Positions 1-6,656 of a stretch of 11,130 nt of DNA are shown here, one piece after another. The DNA is taken from contig JAEZCR010000010.1 in the NCBI GenBank assembly GCA_023433465.1, forward strand, positions 1 to 11,130. The letters are read 5' to 3'. Position 1 is the first letter of the stretch. Each line of letters starts with the position of its first letter. Below the pieces are notes generated by a model that saw only the letters and a program-made list of their open reading frames with translations, was not told the origin of the DNA and did not search any database. Both the position numbers and the translations under genes were made by a program. Source of the stretch: Pseudomonadota bacterium (GTDB lineage: Bacteria; Pseudomonadota; Gammaproteobacteria; Steroidobacterales; Steroidobacteraceae).

Positions 1-1215
1 GCCGAGGGCCCCATGCCGATCGCACCGATCGACACGGCCAAACTACTGCACGAGCCGCTGATGCAGGCCGCGGCACCGGCGGGATTCTGGACCTGCGACG
101 ACCTGCACGGCCGGCTCGAGGAAGGCTTCGCGCGCGGCGAGATCACCGTGGACCGGCGCGGCCGACGCGCCAACGCGGCGCGCGCCTATCTGCATCCGGT
201 GCGCCATCGACCCAATCTCGACGTCGCGCAGGGCGCGCTCACCACGCGGGTGTTGCTCGCCGGCCGGCGCGCGGTCGGGATCGAGATCGTGCACGGCAAC
301 GAGACGCGCCAGGTGTACGCCGAGCGCGAGGTGATCCTGAGCGGCGGCACGTTCAATTCACCGCAACTGCTGCTCTTGTCGGGAATCGGGTCGGGCGACG
401 AGTTGCGCGCACACGGCATCCGGGTGCAGGCGGACCTGCCGGGCGTGGGCCGCAATCTTTCGGAACACCTGCGCGCGGGATTGCAGTTCGCGACGCGCGA
501 GCCCGTGTCGTTCCTGCGCGAGCTGCGCGTGGATCGCGCCGCGATTTCCCTGCTGCGCTGGATGCTGTCCGGCAAGGGCGTGTTCGCGACGCAGATCAGC
601 AGTTGCAACGTCGTGATCCGCACGGAACCGTCGCTCGCGCGGCCCGACATCCAGCTCATGTGCAACCCCGTGCGCATGGACGCGAAGATCTGGTGGCCGC
701 TGCTGAGTCGCAAGCAGGCGCACCTGATCACGAGCGACGCGGTGGTGCTGCATCCGGCGTCGCGCGGTCGCGTGACGCTGCGCTCGGCCGATCCGCTCGC
801 CAAGCCGCGCATCGAGTACAACTTGCTGTCCGAGCCGGAGGATCTGGTCACGTTGCGCCGTGGCCTGCGCGCGGCGCGGCGCATCTATTCTACGCCGCCG
901 CAGTCCGACCTGATCGCCTCGGAGGTCGCCCCGGGCGTCGACGTGCAAAGCGACGCGGACCTCGACGACTACATCCGCAAGACCGCCGGCATCACGCAGC
1001 ATCCGGTCGGCACGTGCTCGATGGCCGCCGGCACGGGACGTGTGGTCGACGAAAAGTTGCGTGTGCTCGGCGTGGATGGACTGCGCGTCGCCGATGCTTC
1101 GATCATGCCGACGGTGCCGGGCGGCAATACCTACGGCGCGGTTCTCATGGTGGCCGAACGCGCCGCCGACCTGATTCGCGGCCGCACCCTTCCGCCGCAA
1201 CTGGAGCGTACATGA
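1..1215 (+). CDS. GMC-family FAD-dependent oxidoreductase, 5'-truncated by window edge
   Basis: C-terminal three quarters of a glucose-methanol-choline (GMC) flavoprotein, a family that oxidises alcohols to aldehydes or acids using FAD. The frame is open from base 1, so the ATG at 13 is internal. By alignment with the complete paralogue at 1700-3301, the visible part starts at the conserved G-x-G-P-L-like segment. About 140 N-terminal residues, including the Rossmann FAD-binding motif, therefore lie upstream. Visible hallmarks are GMC signature 2 (GGTFNSPQLLLLSGIG, bases 343-390), the LPGVGRNLSEH segment, and the C-terminal substrate domain with the catalytic pair His (bases 1000-1002, in QHPVGTCSM) and Asn (bases 1126-1128, in GGNT). 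The stop overlaps the next start as ATGA, which indicates translational coupling. The family is certain. The substrate is unknown; choline-dehydrogenase-like or polyethylene-glycol-dehydrogenase-like enzymes are relatives, but neither can be assigned. Confidence 0.93.
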   Translation, partial: AEGPMPIAPIDTAKLLHEPLMQAAAPAGFWTCDDLHGRLEEGFARGEITVDRRGRRANAARAYLHPVRHRPNLDVAQGALTTRVLLAGRRAVGIEIVHGNETRQVYAEREVILSGGTFNSPQLLLLSGIGSGDELRAHGIRVQADLPGVGRNLSEHLRAGLQFATREPVSFLRELRVDRAAISLLRWMLSGKGVFATQISSCNVVIRTEPSLARPDIQLMCNPVRMDAKIWWPLLSRKQAHLITSDAVVLHPASRGRVTLRSADPLAKPRIEYNLLSEPEDLVTLRRGLRAARRIYSTPPQSDLIASEVAPGVDVQSDADLDDYIRKTAGITQHPVGTCSMAAGTGRVVDEKLRVLGVDGLRVADASIMPTVPGGNTYGAVLMVAERAADLIRGRTLPPQLERT

Positions 1216-1688
1216 GTCTCGAAACTCCCCATCCCACGACGCTCGCGAACTTCGACGTGAAACTCGTGCACGTCTTCGACGTGCGCATGAATTTCCACAA
1301 GCGCATGGTGTTCGGCCCGGTGTCGGGCGGCGCGCGGCAGGGATACGTGCCGTTCAAGGACGGCATCGTGCGCGGTCCGCGCCTCAACGGAAAACTCCTC
1401 GAATACAGCGGCGCGGACTACGGCACCGTGCGCATGGACGGCGTGGTCGAGGCGAACGCGCATTACATCATCGAGGCCGACGACGGCATCCCTATCTACA
1501 TCCACAACCGGGGTTACATCTACAACACCCAGAAGGACTCGCCGGGTCCGGCGTACTTCCGATGCACGCCGTATTTCAAGGCGCCGGCCGGCAAACACGA
1601 ATGGCTCAATCGCACCGTCATCGTCGGCGGCGGCGAGCGCCACGACGATCCCGACCACACGATCTTCCGCTACTACGCGGTGGAGTGA
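1212..1688 (+). CDS. DUF3237 family protein, function unknown
   Basis: A 158-residue cytoplasmic protein with no signal peptide or membrane segment, close to the usual ~150 residues of DUF3237/UPF0311 proteins. Family features include an N-terminal strand ending in FDVRMNF, the GPVSGGARQGYVPF loop, the central DYGTVRMDGVVEANAHYI region, the polar strand IPIYIHNRGYI, and the closing YFRCTPYFKAPAGKHEWLNR, followed by a C-terminal strand. The beta-rich pattern suggests a small barrel-like fold. The conserved Asn-Arg pairs and aromatics could line a pocket, but this is inference. The start at 1212 is set by the ATGA overlap with the upstream GMC gene and by the family's normal N-terminus; the frame stays open further upstream only as a shadow of that gene. 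It sits between two GMC oxidoreductase genes, so a role with their substrate or product (binding, isomerisation or hydrolysis) is plausible but unproven. Confidence 0.91.
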   Translation: MSLETPHPTTLANFDVKLVHVFDVRMNFHKRMVFGPVSGGARQGYVPFKDGIVRGPRLNGKLLEYSGADYGTVRMDGVVEANAHYIIEADDGIPIYIHNRGYIYNTQKDSPGPAYFRCTPYFKAPAGKHEWLNRTVIVGGGERHDDPDHTIFRYYAVE

Positions 1689-1699
1689 GTCGGCCGCGG

Positions 1700-3301
1700 A
1701 TGAATCGGATCGACTACATCGTCGTCGGCGGGGGTTCGGCCGGTTGTGTGCTCGCGGCGCGCCTCACCGAGGATCCGTCGATCAACGTGTTGCTGCTCGA
1801 GGCGGGCGACGACGAGCGCAAGTTCTTCAGGATCGCGATGCCACTCGCGTGGCGCGATGCGTTCCTCGATCCGCGCACCTCGTGGGGCTTCGAGACCGAG
1901 CCCGAGCCGCATGCAGGCAATCGCAAGGTGCCGGCGCCGCGCGGCAAGGTGCTCGGGGGGTCGAACTCCGTCAACGGCCTCATGTACATGCGCGGCTGCC
2001 CGGCCGACTACGACGACTGGGCAAAACTCGGCTTGCCCGGCTGGGACTACGAAGCCGTGTTGCCGTATTTCAAGCGCTCGGAAAACAACTGGCGCGGCGA
2101 GTCGAGGTACCACGGAGGCAGCGGGCCACTGACCACCTCGCGCCACGAAACCGACGATCACATCTTTCCGCGCATCATCGAGACGGCGGAGGCGCTCGGG
2201 TTCAAGCATCTCGAGGATTTCCACGCCGAGGACATCGAGGGATTCACGGTTCCCGATCTCAACTACCACCAGGGCGAGCGCGCGAGCACCGTCGCGAGAT
2301 TCCTGCGGCCCGCCATGTCGCGGCCGAACCTCCGCGTGCGGATCAATACCCGCGTGCATTCGCTGCTGCTCGAGAACGGACGCTGCGTGGGCGTCCGCGC
2401 GGAAACACGGGGGCAGGTCGCGGACATCCGCTGCGAGCGCGAGGTGATCCTCTCGGCGGGCGCGTTCAATTCGCCGCAGCTCCTGCAGCTCTCCGGCATC
2501 GGTGCGCCCGCGGATATGGAACCTTTCGGCATTCCGGTGAGACACGAGTTGCCCGGCGTCGGCGCGAACCTGCAGGACCACCAGTCCGTGGGCATCGAAT
2601 TCGCCGCGTCGGGAAAATTCTGTTTCGACAGCCGGCTGCGGGCCGACCGGCTGGCGCTTTCGGTGCTGCAGTGGAAGCTGTTCCGCAGCGGCATCATCGC
2701 GCGCGCGCCGATTTCGGCGCAGGGCCTCGTGCGGACGAGGCCGGAACTCGATCGCCCCGATCTGCAGATGCTCGTGAGTCCGGTCTCGATGTTCGCGCGG
2801 CCCTGGTTTCCGGGGTGGCGCGCCGGAGTAGGGCATCAACTGTCGATGGCCTGCGTGCTGCTGCATCCCGAGAGTCGTGGCAAGGTCTCGCTGCGTTCCG
2901 CGGATCCGCGCGACAAGCCCAGGATCCAGCTGAACCTGCTCGCGGCCGAGGCGGATCGCGCGGGATTGCGTGAAATCGTCGGCTTCGTCCGCCGCTTTTT
3001 CGCGACCGCGCCCGCGGCCGGACTCGTCGCCCGCGAACTCAAGCCGGGACCCGACGTGCAGGGTGAGGCCATCGAAGACTGGGTGCGGGCGAATGTACGC
3101 ACGGCCATGCACCCGACCAGCACCTGCGCCATGGGCACGGATTCGATGGCGGTGGTGGATGGTCAGTTGAAAGTTCGCGGGTTGTCGGGATTACGCGTGG
3201 CCGATGCGTCGATAATGCCTCGCATCGTCGGCGGCAACACCAACGCACCGACCATCATGATCGCGGAGAAGGCGGTCGACCTGGTCCTGGGTCGCGCCTG
3301 A
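1700..3301 (+). CDS. GMC-family FAD-dependent oxidoreductase (alcohol/choline dehydrogenase-like)
   Basis: A complete 533-residue GMC flavoprotein, typical length for the bacterial dehydrogenase branch, expected to oxidise an alcohol group using FAD. The Rossmann motif GGGSAG is at residues 10-15, with the ribose-binding Glu34 in LLLEAG. GMC signature 1 is near residues 81-99 (RGKVLGGSNSVNGLMYMRG) and signature 2 near 254-268 (GAFNSPQLLQLSGIG). The C-terminal catalytic pair is His471 (MHPTSTCAMG) and Asn513 (GGNT). There is no signal peptide or haem motif, so it is probably cytoplasmic. ATG 1700 is chosen because the FAD motif follows at the normal distance. A purine-rich GGAG lies 14 bp upstream, so the ribosome site is weak and coupling to the DUF3237 stop 11 bp away is likely. 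It is clearly related to the gene ending at 1215 (shared REVILS-G-FNSPQLL, GLRVADASIMP and LPGVG blocks), so the two look like duplicated paralogues. Substrate unknown. Confidence 0.95.
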   Translation: MNRIDYIVVGGGSAGCVLAARLTEDPSINVLLLEAGDDERKFFRIAMPLAWRDAFLDPRTSWGFETEPEPHAGNRKVPAPRGKVLGGSNSVNGLMYMRGCPADYDDWAKLGLPGWDYEAVLPYFKRSENNWRGESRYHGGSGPLTTSRHETDDHIFPRIIETAEALGFKHLEDFHAEDIEGFTVPDLNYHQGERASTVARFLRPAMSRPNLRVRINTRVHSLLLENGRCVGVRAETRGQVADIRCEREVILSAGAFNSPQLLQLSGIGAPADMEPFGIPVRHELPGVGANLQDHQSVGIEFAASGKFCFDSRLRADRLALSVLQWKLFRSGIIARAPISAQGLVRTRPELDRPDLQMLVSPVSMFARPWFPGWRAGVGHQLSMACVLLHPESRGKVSLRSADPRDKPRIQLNLLAAEADRAGLREIVGFVRRFFATAPAAGLVARELKPGPDVQGEAIEDWVRANVRTAMHPTSTCAMGTDSMAVVDGQLKVRGLSGLRVADASIMPRIVGGNTNAPTIMIAEKAVDLVLGRA

Positions 3302-3305
3302 GGGG
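3301..3305 (+). promoter_or_regulatory. Ribosome binding site supporting a GTG start
   Basis: AGGGG overlaps the stop codon of the GMC gene and sits 5 bases before the GTG at 3311. It supports GTG as the start of the transporter gene; the next in-frame ATG would remove the first membrane segment. Confidence 0.6.
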
Positions 3306-3310
3306 ACCGA

Positions 3311-4573
3311 GTGGCGAAACCATTCTTCTACGGCTGGATACTGCTGGGCGTGCTCTGGCTGGTGTTCGCCTTCAACCTGGGCTTCCCGGCCTACGGCGGT
3401 CCCGTCATCAACAACGCCATGGCCGATGCGGTGGGATTCAGCCGCGGTCCGCTCGGCCTCATCACGACGTTCTACATCATCATGTCGGGGCTGCCGGGAC
3501 CGCTGGTCGCGATGGCGGTGCGGCGCTTCGGTTCGCGCAACACGCTGATCTTCGGCAGCGTGCTCAATGTGCTCGGCGCCTGTTACATGGCGCTGGTCGC
3601 CGACTCGGCCTTCCATGCCTACATCGGCTTCGGCCTGCTGATAGGTGGCGGCGTGTGCTCGGGCGCGGCCATCGCCAGCCAGACTGTGCTGTCGCGCTGG
3701 TTCGTGCGCCGCCGCGCCACGGCGATCTCCATCCTGTATTCCTCGGGCGCCATCGGCGGCTACGTCGCCACCAAGTTCGTATTGCCCGCGGTGATCCACG
3801 CGCACAGCTGGCGCGCGGCCTGGTGGGTGATCGCGGGATTGTCCGCGCTCGCGGGCGTGCTCGCGCTGGTCTTCGTGAAGGAGAAGCCCGAGGACGTGGG
3901 AGCCGTCGCCGATGGCGGCGAGGTCGCGACGTCCGGCGCGCAGGCGAGGGCGAAGCCTTCCTTCATCACGGAGACGCCGATCGAGTTCCGCGACGCCGCG
4001 CGCATGCCTGCCTACTGGCTGCTGGTCGCGGCGCTGCTCGGCGGCAGCAGTGCGTTCACATTCTTCCTCGGTCACGGCATCGCGATGCTCAAGGATCTCG
4101 GACATCCGATGGAAGTCGGTTTCGGCGCCATCGCTACGATGACCTGGACCGGGCTGATCGCGAAGGCATTGATCATCGCCTTCGGCAATCGCTTCGATCC
4201 GCGCTGGCTGTGGGTCTTCTTCATGGTGTGCTTCGGCCTCTCGATGGTGATGCTGGTCGGCGCCGACACACAGCTCGAAGTGGATCTCGTCGCCGCGCTG
4301 CTCGGCATGGGCTTCGGCGGCGGAGTGGTGTGCCTCATGACCGTGCTCGGCAACTATTTCGGACTCAAGGCCTTCGCGTTGCTCTCCGGCATCGCCATCG
4401 CGATCAACACCACGATCTCGGCCATCGGACCTTACGTGGCGGGCTATCTTTATGACATCGGATATCCTTACAGCGGCACCTGCTATTTCATCGCGGCGTG
4501 GTCTTTCCTCGGCGCGCTGATTCTCGTCATCATCCGTCGTCCCCATCCTCAACCATCCACCTTTCCCGCATGA
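3311..4573 (+). CDS. MFS transporter, monocarboxylate/oxalate-formate antiporter type
   Basis: A 420-residue inner-membrane carrier of the major facilitator superfamily. Hydrophobic segments fit 12 helices: about residues 7-29, 48-68, 77-97, 102-124, 136-158, 166-189, then a polar central loop (190-230), then about 234-254, 268-290, 298-317, 325-346, 353-375 and 388-409. The loop between helices 2 and 3 holds a motif A variant (VRRFGSRNTL). LSRWFVRRRATAISI after helix 4 is characteristic of the monocarboxylate porter and oxalate-formate antiporter branch, which mostly carries small organic acids. It starts with GTG 9 bases after the second GMC gene and its stop overlaps the CoA ligase start as ATGA, so it belongs to the same operon. 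It probably imports the operon's carboxylate or alcohol substrate; direction and substrate are inferred. The C-terminus is a short proline-rich tail. Confidence 0.94.
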   Translation: MAKPFFYGWILLGVLWLVFAFNLGFPAYGGPVINNAMADAVGFSRGPLGLITTFYIIMSGLPGPLVAMAVRRFGSRNTLIFGSVLNVLGACYMALVADSAFHAYIGFGLLIGGGVCSGAAIASQTVLSRWFVRRRATAISILYSSGAIGGYVATKFVLPAVIHAHSWRAAWWVIAGLSALAGVLALVFVKEKPEDVGAVADGGEVATSGAQARAKPSFITETPIEFRDAARMPAYWLLVAALLGGSSAFTFFLGHGIAMLKDLGHPMEVGFGAIATMTWTGLIAKALIIAFGNRFDPRWLWVFFMVCFGLSMVMLVGADTQLEVDLVAALLGMGFGGGVVCLMTVLGNYFGLKAFALLSGIAIAINTTISAIGPYVAGYLYDIGYPYSGTCYFIAAWSFLGALILVIIRRPHPQPSTFPA

Positions 4574-6573
4574 CCCAGATCCAGGAAGGCACGCTGCTCT
4601 GGAAACCCTCCGCGCAGCGACTCGCCCGTTCGCATCTCACCAAATACATGGCATGGCTCGCGGAGCGCGGCCGCAAGTTCGACGACTACGAGTCCCTGTG
4701 GCGCTGGTCGGTGGAAGACCTCGAAGGTTTCTGGGGTTCCATCGTCGAGTTCTGCGGCGTGCGCTTCAGCACGCCGCCGACCCGCATGCTCGGCCGGCGC
4801 GAGATGCCCGGCGCGGAATGGTGTCCGGGCGGCAGGCTCAATTACGCGCAACATGCGCTCGTACACGAGCGGCCTGGCGAGGACGCGCTGTTGCACCTGT
4901 CGGAGCGCCGCGAGCTGACCCGGCTTTCCTGGCCGGACTTCGCGCGCGCGGTGCGCGTGCTCGCGACGAAGATGCGCGCGCTCGGCATCGCGCCCGGCGA
5001 CCGCGTGGTCGCGTATCTGCCGAACATTCCCGAAGCGATGATCGCGATGTACGCCACCGCGAGCATCGGCGCGGTCTGGTCGAGCTGCGGTCCCGATTTC
5101 GGCACGCGCGGTGTGCTCGATCGTTACGCGCAGCTCAAGCCGAAGCTCCTGATCTGCGTCGATGGTTACAGCTACGGCGGCAAACTCTTCGACCGCCGCG
5201 CTGACATCCGCGAGATCATCGGCCAGCTGCCCACGCTCGAACACGTGGTCTATCTACCGTACCTCGATCCGGACGACCTGACGCCGGTCACGGACCGCGC
5301 GATATTCTGGGCCGACGTGCTCGCGGGTCCCGATCCCGGCCGTGAAGCCTTCGAGTTCGAGCAGGTGCCGTTCTCGCATCCGCTGTTCATCCTGTTCTCG
5401 TCGGGCACCACCGGGCTTCCCAAGGCCATCATCCACTGCCACGGAGGCATCACGCTCGAGCAGCTCAAGCTGTTCCATTTCCACATGGACATGCACGCGC
5501 GCCAGCGCATGTTCTTCTTCACCAGCACGGGCTGGATGATGTGGAACTTCCTCTCGAGCTCGTTGCTCATGGACGTGGTGCCGGTGCTGTACGACGGCAA
5601 CCCGGCGTGGCCCACACCGGACCTGCTCTGGAAAATGGCCGACGACACCGGCGCGCACCTGTTCGGCGCGAGCCCCACCTACCAGAGCATCCTCGAGAAG
5701 GCCGGCATCGTCCCAAAGGATCGCTTCAAGCTCGAAGCTCTCGAGACCATCGTCCTGGCGGGATCTCCGGTGACCGCCGAGTGCCAGAACTGGTTCTTCG
5801 AGAACGTGAAGCGCGACCTGTGGGCCCACTCGGGCAGTGGCGGCACCGACATCTGCACCGGCCTGGTGGGCGGCGTCGTGAACCTGCCTATCTACGCGGG
5901 CGAGATCCAGGCGCGATCGCTGGGCGTCGCGGCCTATGCGTTCGATGACCGCGGCAACGAACTCGTCGACGAAGTAGGCGAGCTCGTGCTCACCGAACCC
6001 ATGCCGTCGATGCCGGTGGGCTTCTGGGGCGACAAGAACAACGAGCGATATCTCGAATCGTACTTCGATCAGTACCCGGGCATCTGGCGCCACGGCGACT
6101 TCTTCCGCGTGAACGCGCGCGGCGGATGTTTCGTGCTGGGCCGCTCGGACGCGACCCTGAATCGTCACGGCGTGCGCATCGGTACGGCCGAGGTCTATCG
6201 CTCGCTGCTGGGCGTCCCGGAGATCGAGGACTCGCTGATCGTGAATCTGGACCTCCCGGGCGGGAAGTTCTTCATGCCGCTGTTCGTGAAGCTCAAGGGG
6301 GACGTGCCGCTCGACGAGGACATCGCGGAACGCATCCGGGCCCAGATCCGGAAGGAGTATTCGCCCCGGCACGTACCGGACCGGATCTTCCAGGTTTCGG
6401 CCATTCCTTACACGCTGACCGGCAAGAAGATGGAGGTGCCGGTACGGCGCATCCTCATGGGCGTTCCGGTGGAGAAGGCCGCGAACAAGGCCGCGATGGC
6501 CAACGTTTCGTCGCTCGATTTCTTCGTCCAGTACGCCCAAACCCAGACTGACTACCCGCGATTCGCCTCCTAA
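4570..6573 (+). CDS. Acetoacetate-CoA ligase family (acetoacetyl-CoA synthetase-like)
   Basis: A 667-residue adenylate-forming enzyme, matching the usual 650-670 residues of acetoacetyl-CoA synthetases. These join acetoacetate, or a related short acid, to CoA with ATP cleaved to AMP. The N-terminal acetyl-CoA-synthetase-type cap spans about residues 38-95. The AMP-binding core carries the P-loop SSGTTGLPKA (277-286), the GWMMW segment typical of this branch, the GSGGTDIC adenine-site motif, and Asp510 in WRHGD for the ribose. The C-terminal domain ends with the catalytic lysine in LTGKKMEVPVRR (Lys619). All key residues are present, so it should be active. ATG 4570 overlaps the transporter stop (ATGA) and gives the family's normal N-terminus; an upstream in-frame GTG at 4498 only extends into the transporter gene. 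As last gene of the operon it probably activates the acid made by the GMC enzymes, or salvages acetoacetate released by a catabolic pathway. True substrate uncertain. Confidence 0.92.
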   Translation: MTQIQEGTLLWKPSAQRLARSHLTKYMAWLAERGRKFDDYESLWRWSVEDLEGFWGSIVEFCGVRFSTPPTRMLGRREMPGAEWCPGGRLNYAQHALVHERPGEDALLHLSERRELTRLSWPDFARAVRVLATKMRALGIAPGDRVVAYLPNIPEAMIAMYATASIGAVWSSCGPDFGTRGVLDRYAQLKPKLLICVDGYSYGGKLFDRRADIREIIGQLPTLEHVVYLPYLDPDDLTPVTDRAIFWADVLAGPDPGREAFEFEQVPFSHPLFILFSSGTTGLPKAIIHCHGGITLEQLKLFHFHMDMHARQRMFFFTSTGWMMWNFLSSSLLMDVVPVLYDGNPAWPTPDLLWKMADDTGAHLFGASPTYQSILEKAGIVPKDRFKLEALETIVLAGSPVTAECQNWFFENVKRDLWAHSGSGGTDICTGLVGGVVNLPIYAGEIQARSLGVAAYAFDDRGNELVDEVGELVLTEPMPSMPVGFWGDKNNERYLESYFDQYPGIWRHGDFFRVNARGGCFVLGRSDATLNRHGVRIGTAEVYRSLLGVPEIEDSLIVNLDLPGGKFFMPLFVKLKGDVPLDEDIAERIRAQIRKEYSPRHVPDRIFQVSAIPYTLTGKKMEVPVRRILMGVPVEKAANKAAMANVSSLDFFVQYAQTQTDYPRFAS

Positions 6574-6581
6574 CTCCCTGA

Positions 6582-6602
6582 AAACGTGACGAGCGCACGT
6601 TT
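6582..6602 (+). promoter_or_regulatory. Perfect 7-bp inverted repeat (operator or weak terminator)
   Basis: AAACGTG (6582-6588) and CACGTTT (6596-6602) are exact inverted repeats around a 7-base spacer, starting 8 bases after the CoA ligase stop. Only three T follow, so as an intrinsic terminator it is weak. Its centre lies about 41 bases before the likely transcription start of the barrel gene, the usual position of an activator site overlapping the -35 region. Either reading is inference. Confidence 0.4.
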
Positions 6603-6620
6603 CGGCCCCGGGTCATGGGC

Positions 6621-6626
6621 TATGCT
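6621..6626 (+). promoter_or_regulatory. Possible -10 element of the barrel-protein gene
   Basis: TATGCT matches the sigma-70 -10 consensus at four of six bases and would start transcription near 6633, giving a leader of about 24 bases that contains the ribosome site. No good -35 box lies 15-19 bases upstream, so the promoter is weak or activator dependent. Low confidence. Confidence 0.3.
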
Positions 6627-6639
6627 TGACATATGTCAA
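6626..6639. promoter_or_regulatory. Perfect 14-bp palindrome, candidate repressor operator
   Basis: TTGACATATGTCAA equals its own reverse complement. It sits directly after the possible -10 box and just before the ribosome site of the barrel gene, where a bound dimeric regulator would block transcription. The TTGAC-N4-GTCAA layout resembles half-sites used by some Crp/Fnr-family proteins, but other dimeric repressors could fit. No regulator gene is present in the window. Confidence 0.5.
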
Positions 6640-6641
6640 CC

Positions 6642-6647
6642 AGGAGG
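6642..6647 (+). promoter_or_regulatory. Shine-Dalgarno site fixing the barrel-protein start
   Basis: AGGAGG, a full consensus site, lies 9 bases before ATG 6657. It is downstream of the in-frame ATG at 6633, so it rules that earlier codon out as the main start. Confidence 0.8.
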
Positions 6648-6656
6648 AATGGTCTC

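Noticed and set aside
603..1211. Upstream extension of the DUF3237 reading frame
   Set aside because: It runs in another frame over the GMC gene, encodes arginine-rich low-complexity sequence, and the family homology begins at ATG 1212 with an ATGA overlap.
1562..1699. Earlier in-frame start for the second GMC gene
   Set aside because: It would overlap the end of the DUF3237 gene by more than 120 bases, and the added residues do not look like GMC sequence; the FAD motif is correctly placed from ATG 1700.
1673..3112. Long open frames on the minus strand (also 3191-4552, 5254-6540 and 8701-10128)
   Set aside because: They are antisense shadows of well-supported genes in high-GC DNA, rich in Arg, His and Asp with no recognisable domains.
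6626..6631. TTGACA as a -35 box
   Set aside because: A -10 box 16-18 bases downstream would fall at the start codon, after the ribosome site; no good match is there. The bases are better explained as half of a palindrome.
6633..6656. ATG 6633 as start of the barrel protein
   Set aside because: The AGGAGG site lies after it, and the extra eight residues spoil an otherwise standard signal peptide.
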